Below, one piece after another: positions 59,171 to 64,000 of a DNA stretch of 64,000 nt. The stretch lies in assembly GCA_003524095.1 (NCBI GenBank), contig DOEE01000003.1:721018-785017 (forward strand), in the 5' to 3' direction. The translations under genes and the position numbers were made by a program. How positions within the stretch are numbered: the stretch's first letter is position 1; the number at the start of each line of letters is the position of its first letter. This stretch comes from Clostridiales bacterium (GTDB taxonomy: Bacteria; Bacillota; Clostridia; Christensenellales; UBA1242). The notes under the pieces were generated by a model. The model ran no database searches. It saw only the letters and a list, made by a program, of their open reading frames with translations, and was not told the origin of the DNA.

Positions 59171-59201
59171 ATTATACCCCCCCCCCGGACATAATTTGCA
59201 A
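59171..59201 (-). promoter_or_regulatory. Promoter with G10 spacer tract (possible phase variation)
   Basis: On the minus strand TTGCAA, 9 bases, ten G, then TATAAT, so the 19-base spacer consists in half of a homopolymer. It lies 44 bases before the lipoprotein ATG. Loss of two G would give the ideal 17-base spacer. Confidence 0.75.
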
Positions 59202-59366
59202 GTGTTTTTAGGTGATATTTTATAAAAAAATTAGTTATTTTAATTTTTTCAAAATATCTATTGAAAAATTGCAATTTAAGCAAAAAACTCCGTTAAATAT
59301 CCCCCTTTTTATGAGTTTTTCTTCACTAAAAACAAGATATAATTAAACTTCAATACCAAAAAAGAA

Positions 59367-59398
59367 AAACTCGTCCGTAAAATCTTACAAACGAGTTT
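59367..59398 (-). terminator. Terminator of the zinc-ribbon membrane protein gene
   Basis: AAACTCGT and ACGAGTTT perfect arms, T-rich 3' side on the minus strand. Confidence 0.85.
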
Positions 59399-59420
59399 GA
59401 ATTTTAAATTTATTCAGATT

Positions 59421-59762
59421 TTAATAATAGCCACCCATAGAATCATACATTCCAGCCATTACAACACCCGAAATAGCACCAATAATAATGCTTACACCAA
59501 TTGTAATACCAAAAGTAATACCCCAAGCCTTGATAAAAGTCTTTCTAGCAACCGTACCTTCTGGATAAATTAATACTCCAATAAGTAGTCCAACCAACCC
59601 AAGCAAAAGTCCAAGCAAAACACCCATGCCAGTCTTTGGAGTATTGAAATCTTGAGCATTAGATACCGCTGGTTTTTTGTCATCAACTGCACAACCACAA
59701 TGAACACAAACTACAGCATCGTCATTGATTTCTTTTCCGCATTTTTTACAATACATATACAC
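59421..59762 (-). CDS. Zinc-ribbon membrane protein
   Basis: 113 residues. An N-terminal zinc ribbon (YCKKCGKEINDDAVVCVHCG) is followed by a linker and two membrane segments at about 47-68 and 78-102, ending in MYDSMGGYY. Small zinc-ribbon/membrane proteins of this kind (zinc_ribbon_2 plus TM) are common in Firmicutes and of unknown role. AAAGGAG lies 7 bases before the first ATG. It has the same type of zinc ribbon as the decayed gene at 44888-45568, which differs in having a DUF2087 domain. Confidence 0.85.
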   Translation of the reverse strand: MYMYCKKCGKEINDDAVVCVHCGCAVDDKKPAVSNAQDFNTPKTGMGVLLGLLLGLVGLLIGVLIYPEGTVARKTFIKAWGITFGITIGVSIIIGAISGVVMAGMYDSMGGYY

Positions 59763-59927
59763 TTTCTCCTTTTATTAATTACATTCATTGTAACATAATA
59801 TATGTGTATTTTGCAATAAATTTGTATAAATAACTACAAAAGTTGCAAAACCTGTCTAATTAACCTTGAGTTTTTGCAAAACTCACTCGCCAAAAAATTA
59901 AGCACACAAATTTATTACACAAAAAAA

Positions 59928-59947
59928 CCCAAACAAAATTGTTTGGG
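59928..59947 (-). terminator. Terminator of clpX-engB
   Basis: CCCAAACAAA/TTTGTTTGGG-type stem (CCCAAAC-AAAATT-GTTTGGG) followed by seven T on the minus strand. Confidence 0.93.
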
Positions 59948-59953
59948 AATGAT

Positions 59954-60535
59954 TTAATTGAGAAATTGGTCGAATTTATTTAAGATTTCAAGTCTTCCAA
60001 ATCCAGTTTCGCTGGAACTAGCAAATACATTATCTTTACCAACACCCAAGGCATTAGCAATCTTTTGTAATTGTGGCTTGACTTGACTTTTGCCAAATTT
60101 ATCGCATTTGGTGGCAATTATTACAAAAGGGATACGATAGTAATTCAAAAACTTGAGCATTTGCTTGTCCCCAGCAGTTGGCTCTATCCTACTATCCACA
60201 AGTGCACAGACACACTTTAGGTTTTCGTTTTCGACTAGATATGGCTCAATCATAGATTGCCAGCCATCTACTTCGGATTTGCTCGCTTTGGCATATCCAT
60301 ACCCAGGCAAGTCAACAAAATAAGTATTGTCGTTTATCAAAAAGAAATTAATAAGTCTAGTTCTTCCAGGTGTGGAACTAGTTTTGCAAAGTTTGGAATT
60401 TTTGCAAAGCATGTTAATAAGTGAACTTTTGCCAACATTACTTCTTCCAACAAAGGCTATTTGATTAAGATTCTCTATGCCTTTGGGACTAAAGTTTGTT
60501 GCACTAGTGAAAAATTTGGCACTTTTAATTTCCAT
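59954..60535 (-). CDS. engB: Ribosome biogenesis GTP-binding protein YsxC/EngB
   Basis: 193-residue essential GTPase for 50S assembly. G1 is AFVGRSNVGKSSLINML near residue 28, G2 TPGRTRLINF, G3 DLPGYGYAKAS near 70 and G4 TKCDKFGKSQ near 135. Short length and lack of added domains match EngB. AGGAGAGGAT precedes the ATG. It follows clpX by 12 bases, as in many Firmicutes. Confidence 0.96.
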   Translation of the reverse strand: MEIKSAKFFTSATNFSPKGIENLNQIAFVGRSNVGKSSLINMLCKNSKLCKTSSTPGRTRLINFFLINDNTYFVDLPGYGYAKASKSEVDGWQSMIEPYLVENENLKCVCALVDSRIEPTAGDKQMLKFLNYYRIPFVIIATKCDKFGKSQVKPQLQKIANALGVGKDNVFASSSETGFGRLEILNKFDQFLN

Positions 60536-60547
60536 ATCCTCTCCTAA

Positions 60548-61846
60548 TTAAGCGGTTTTTTCTTCTGAATTCAATTCACTTTCGGATTTTTTGACTTCAA
60601 TCTTTTTGTGTTCGATTATAGGCTCTGAGCCATTTACGGTCTCTTTGGTTACTCTAACTTTGGTTATAGTTCTATCATCAGGGGTTCTAAACATAATGTC
60701 TAGCATTATATCTTCCATTATTGTCCTAAGTCCCCTTGCGCCGGTTTTGAGTTTCATTGCCTTTTGAGCAACAGCCTTGACAGCATCGGCATCAATTTCT
60801 AGTTCAACTCCGTCAATTTTAAACATTGTTTTGTATTGTTTAACAAGCGCATTTTTAGGTTCGGTCATAATCTTGATTAAGGCTTCTTCGGTTAGTTCGT
60901 CTAGTCCCACAACTATTGGCAAACGTCCAACAAATTCAGGAATTAAGCCATATTTTATTAGGTCTTGTGGTTGAATTTCCTTGATAAGTTCGCTTACCTT
61001 TCGTGGTTTTTGTTCTTCATCTATCGAGAATCCCAAAGACGATTTGTTAACTCTCTTTTCAATAATCTTGTCAAGTCCTACAAAAGCACCACCACAGATA
61101 AACAAAATATTCTTTGTATCTATCTGCAAAAGTTCTTGTTGTGGGTGTTTTCTTCCGCCTTGTGGTGGAACATTGGCCACAGTACTCTCAATTATTTTGA
61201 GAAGTGCTTGTTGTACACCTTCACCACTAACATCACGAGTTATGCTTGTATTTTCGGATTTGCGTGTAATCTTGTCTATTTCGTCAATATAGATTATTCC
61301 TTGTTCGGCCTTTTTAATGTCATAATTTGCATTTTGAATGAGTTTCAAAAGCACATTTTCAACATCGTCTCCCACATATCCCGCTTCGGTCAAAGTAGTT
61401 GCATCGGCACAAGCAAAAGGCACTTCCAAGATTTTTGCCAAAATTCTTGCGAGCATGGTTTTTCCACTACCAGTAGGGCCAATGAGCAAAACGTTACTTT
61501 TGTCCAAATCCAAAACTTCGTTTTCTTTTTTTGAGTTTTGAATATCTATATTATAATTAATTCTTTTATAATGATTGTAGACCGCCACTGACAAAACTCT
61601 TTTTGCTTCGTCCTGACCAATAACATATTCATCAAGCATTTTTTTGAGTTCACTTGGAGTTGGAAGAGCAATTTTGTTCTGCCCAATACTCTTGTGTGTT
61701 TTGGCTAGCATTTCGCTACAAATCGCCACACAATCTTCACAAATAAAACAAGTGCCATCTGGACTGGTTATCATGTTTTTGGTCTCTAATTGGCTACGTC
61801 CACAAAAGGAACATTCCATTATAATTTTGTCTAAATCTTTTTCCAT
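60548..61846 (-). CDS. clpX: ATP-dependent protease ATP-binding subunit ClpX
   Basis: Unfolds substrates for ClpP. 432 residues: N-terminal zinc-binding domain CSFCG and CEDC (residues 12-40), Walker A LIGPTGSGKTMLAR near 123, pore loop GYVGDDVE near 153, Walker B IIYIDEIDK near 184, and RKHPQQELLQ near 233. The ClpP-binding loop, IGF in most, reads LGF in KSSLGFSID. AAAGGGGGATT precedes the ATG. It lies downstream of clpP, after a terminator, and before engB. Confidence 0.98.
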   Translation of the reverse strand: MEKDLDKIIMECSFCGRSQLETKNMITSPDGTCFICEDCVAICSEMLAKTHKSIGQNKIALPTPSELKKMLDEYVIGQDEAKRVLSVAVYNHYKRINYNIDIQNSKKENEVLDLDKSNVLLIGPTGSGKTMLARILAKILEVPFACADATTLTEAGYVGDDVENVLLKLIQNANYDIKKAEQGIIYIDEIDKITRKSENTSITRDVSGEGVQQALLKIIESTVANVPPQGGRKHPQQELLQIDTKNILFICGGAFVGLDKIIEKRVNKSSLGFSIDEEQKPRKVSELIKEIQPQDLIKYGLIPEFVGRLPIVVGLDELTEEALIKIMTEPKNALVKQYKTMFKIDGVELEIDADAVKAVAQKAMKLKTGARGLRTIMEDIMLDIMFRTPDDRTITKVRVTKETVNGSEPIIEHKKIEVKKSESELNSEEKTA

Positions 61847-61866
61847 AATCCCCCTTTAGTCAAAAA

Positions 61867-61895
61867 GTACTATGCAAGGTAAATTAGCATAGTAC
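61867..61895 (-). terminator. Terminator of tig-clpP
   Basis: GTACTATGC and GCATAGTAC perfect arms followed by five T on the minus strand; may allow some read-through into clpX. Confidence 0.85.
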
Positions 61896-61907
61896 AAAAA
61901 TTATTAG

Positions 61908-62492
61908 TTACTTAGTTTTTCTAGTTATAACCTTGTCAACTAGTCCATAAGCAACTGCTTCATCTGCAGTCATAAAGTAGTCTCTATCGACATCTTTTTC
62001 AACTTTTTTGATTGATTGTCCTGTGTTTTTGGAAAGCATTTCAATCATTTTTTTCTTAGTCTTCAAAATATGATTTGCAGTAATTTCTATATCACTAGCC
62101 TGACCTTGAGCCCCACCCAAAGGTTGGTGAATCATAACTTCGCTGTTTGGCAAGCAAAATCTTTTGCCCTTAGTTCCCGCAGAAAGCAAGAATGCACCCA
62201 TCGAAGCAGCAAGACCGATACAAATGGTCGAAACATCGCATTTAACATATTTCATTGTGTCATAAATAGCCATTCCAGCAGTTACACTTCCACCCGGACT
62301 ATTGATATAAACACAAATATCTTTTTCGGGATTTTTGGCTTCGAGATATATTAGTTGTGCCACAATTGTATTTGCACTTGCATCGTCAATTTCGCCCGAA
62401 ATAAAGACTATTCTATCTTCAAGAAGTCTACTATAAATATCATAACTTCTCTCGCCAGAATTTGTCTGGTCTACTACATAAGGTATAAGCAT
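61908..62492 (-). CDS. clpP: ATP-dependent Clp protease proteolytic subunit
   Basis: 194-residue serine peptidase. The catalytic triad is complete: Ser in GLAASMGAFLLSAG near residue 98, His in MIHQPLGGAQGQ near 123, and Asp in DVDRDYFM near 172. INSPGGSVTAGMAIYDTM and RIVFISGEI are the other family blocks. GGAGATAAT precedes the ATG. It follows tig by 11 bases, in the tig-clpP-clpX order common in Firmicutes. Confidence 0.98.
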   Translation of the reverse strand: MLIPYVVDQTNSGERSYDIYSRLLEDRIVFISGEIDDASANTIVAQLIYLEAKNPEKDICVYINSPGGSVTAGMAIYDTMKYVKCDVSTICIGLAASMGAFLLSAGTKGKRFCLPNSEVMIHQPLGGAQGQASDIEITANHILKTKKKMIEMLSKNTGQSIKKVEKDVDRDYFMTADEAVAYGLVDKVITRKTK

Positions 62493-62503
62493 ATTATCTC
62501 CAA

Positions 62504-63781
62504 TTATTTATTTTTTTCAACCAAGAATTCAAGTAGTTTATTCATAAGAATTTCGTTTGTGATGTAATTTAATCTTTCTTCAGTTAGAGTTTTCTTATAC
62601 TCGTCAACGGATTTATTTGCTCTTTTTGCGATTTTTTCGATATATTCGTTCAAATCTTTGTCTTTTACGTCAATTGTTTCTTTCTTCAAGATTTCTTGCA
62701 AAGCAAGTCTGATTTTAACTGACTTCAAAGCATCGTCTTTTCTTTCTTCTCTAAGTTTGTCTACAGTTGTATTTAGATACTTAGCATATGCTTCCAAGTT
62801 TGCACCTTGATACATTAGTCTATATTCCATGTCTTGCATAATTGCATCAAGTTCTCTATTTACCATAATATCTGGAACTTCAACTTCCATAGTTTTGATT
62901 ATTTCGTCAATAATCTTGTTTTCTGTTTGAACTTTGGCATCTTCTTTTGCATGTTCGCCAAGGTGTTCTCTAATATGATTTTTGTATTCTTCCAAAGTTT
63001 CAAATTCACTAACATCACTAGCAAGTTCGTCATTAATTTCAGGAAGTTCTTTGGTTTTGACAGCATTAACTGTTACTTCAAACTTAGCATCTTTGCCAGC
63101 CAAGTTTTCTGCTTGATAGTCTTTTGGGAACTTAACCATAACGTCTTTTGTATCCCCAGCCTTCAAGCCGATTAGTTGGTCTTCAAAGTTGTCAATAAAA
63201 CTATGACTTCCGATTTCCAAATCAAAAGCGTCCGCTGAGCCACCTTCAAAGTATTCGCCATCAACACTGCCCTTGAAATCGATGTTTGCTATATTTCCAT
63301 TTTCAATAGCACCATCTTTTTCAACAAGTCTTGTGTTTTGAATTTGAACTCTTTTTAGTTCATCTTCAACGTCTTTGTCAGTAATTTCTTTTGGTTCAAC
63401 ACTAATTTTAAGACCAGTATAATTTCCAAGTTTAACTTCAGGTCTAACTGGAATTTCAGCAACAATTGTAATTCCTGTGTTATCTAGTTTTTCTACACTT
63501 AGTTCTGGACTATCAATTGGGTCAATTGATTTGTCTTTGTTCAAAATTTCGGTGTAATGTTTATTAAATCCTTCCAAAATAGCGTCTTCAAAGAAAACTT
63601 CAGGTCCATAGATTTTTTCAATCATTTTTCTTGGTGCTTTTCCATTTCTAAAGCCTTCAACTTTGTATTTGCCTTTTGTTTTATTGTAAGAATCTTCAAC
63701 CAATGCTTCCCATTCTTTTGAATCTAATTCAAGTTTTAGTTGAAGATTTTTGTTTTGTAATTTTTCTATATTATATTTCAT
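62504..63781 (-). CDS. tig: Trigger factor
   Basis: Ribosome-bound chaperone and peptidyl-prolyl isomerase that meets nascent chains at the exit tunnel. 425 residues, normal length. The ribosome-binding signature is VEGFRNGKAPRKMIEKIYG near residue 40, the FKBP-type domain (about 150-240) contains IDNFEDQLIGLKAGDTKDVMV and AKFEVTVNAVKTKELPEI, and the C-terminal helical arm ends LLEFLVEKNK. AAGGAGAAAATAA precedes the ATG. First gene of tig-clpP. Confidence 0.97.
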   Translation of the reverse strand: MKYNIEKLQNKNLQLKLELDSKEWEALVEDSYNKTKGKYKVEGFRNGKAPRKMIEKIYGPEVFFEDAILEGFNKHYTEILNKDKSIDPIDSPELSVEKLDNTGITIVAEIPVRPEVKLGNYTGLKISVEPKEITDKDVEDELKRVQIQNTRLVEKDGAIENGNIANIDFKGSVDGEYFEGGSADAFDLEIGSHSFIDNFEDQLIGLKAGDTKDVMVKFPKDYQAENLAGKDAKFEVTVNAVKTKELPEINDELASDVSEFETLEEYKNHIREHLGEHAKEDAKVQTENKIIDEIIKTMEVEVPDIMVNRELDAIMQDMEYRLMYQGANLEAYAKYLNTTVDKLREERKDDALKSVKIRLALQEILKKETIDVKDKDLNEYIEKIAKRANKSVDEYKKTLTEERLNYITNEILMNKLLEFLVEKNK

Positions 63782-64000
63782 TTATTTTCTCCTTAAAATA
63801 CATTCAACAACTAGTCTATTATAACATACCCGTTTGCAAATTGCAACAAAAAATTCACATATAAAAATACATTAAAACAACCTATTTTGTATAATTTTTG
63901 CATGAAAATATTTATTCCTATTTATTAATACTCTTTGTGTTTTCAAAATAATCACATACAACATGCACTCAAAAAGTACAAGTTAGAAAAAACTTTTAAA

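Noticed and set aside
59163..59195. G10 tract as only a sequencing error
   Set aside because: It cannot be ruled out, but the flanking -35 and -10 boxes and correct distance to a good ribosome site make it worth keeping as a finding.
1..64000. CRISPR array or prophage
   Set aside because: No regularly spaced repeats and no phage structural or integrase genes are visible.

Overview
The window is a stretch of a low-GC (roughly 30 % by eye) Gram-positive type chromosome. It carries an endospore-formation gene set: a Spo0A DNA-binding domain, gpr, spoIVFA/spoIVFB, spoIIGA-sigE-sigG and a SpoVD-type PBP, with Shine-Dalgarno sites of the AGGAG kind and UAA/UAG/UGA all used as stops. This points to a Clostridia-like Firmicute, probably an uncultured lineage, because many proteins are divergent. 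I cannot name a genus. Nearly every gene lies on the minus strand, so the window sits within one replichore; the exceptions are rpsT, the insertion sequence, the YetF/DUF4363 pair and the 36.0-37.4 kb block.

Layout. 0-9.2 kb: tRNA-Leu, a short archaeal-type AspRS, an orphan Spo0A effector domain, a cardiolipin synthase, the lysS-degV-HD hydrolase operon, gpr with a lytic transglycosylase, and rpsT with a long Lys-rich tail. 9.24-9.91 kb: an intact IS200-type element with both end hairpins and an SD-sequestering stem. 10-15 kb: a coupled operon of LURP-one-like and membrane proteins, then comEC-holA. 15-20.6 kb: a morphogenesis block (glmU acetyltransferase domain, 23S rRNA methyltransferase, MreB-like actin, minD-minE, spoIVFA-spoIVFB) with a good sigma-E promoter before spoIVFA. 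20.6-35.8 kb: YetF/DUF4363, the SOS-type uvrBA operon, two membrane-tethered small proteins, an 1143-residue Ig-repeat surface protein, a tiny Cys-rich protein, hflX, a lipoprotein and an RpiB-like protein. 36-37.4 kb: tRNA-Asn and two small proteins.

37.4-56 kb is the division and cell wall (dcw) cluster, read right to left: rsmH-ftsL-spoVD, murE-mraY-murD-ftsW, an inserted unit (leader peptide, attenuator-like hairpins, alpha/beta hydrolase, P-loop kinase) plus a decayed zinc-ribbon/DUF2087 gene, then murA-ftsQ, ftsA-ftsZ and spoIIGA-sigE-sigG. murG, murC and murB are not here. A 540-bp AT-rich gap with four perfect DnaA boxes lies before rsmH. 56.5-63.8 kb: a phosphoesterase, a probable spore-associated Cys protein, a lipoprotein behind a promoter with a G10 spacer tract, a zinc-ribbon membrane protein, engB, clpX, clpP and tig. 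The last 219 bases hold only the tig leader and AT-rich sequence in which I see no gene.

The most interesting points are the lipoprotein promoter with a homopolymer between -35 and -10 (possible phase variation), the Trp/His-rich leader peptide with alternative hairpins, the receiver-less Spo0A, the DnaA-box cluster, the three-stop pseudogene, the JAMM-motif HflX, and several short well-initiated peptide genes.
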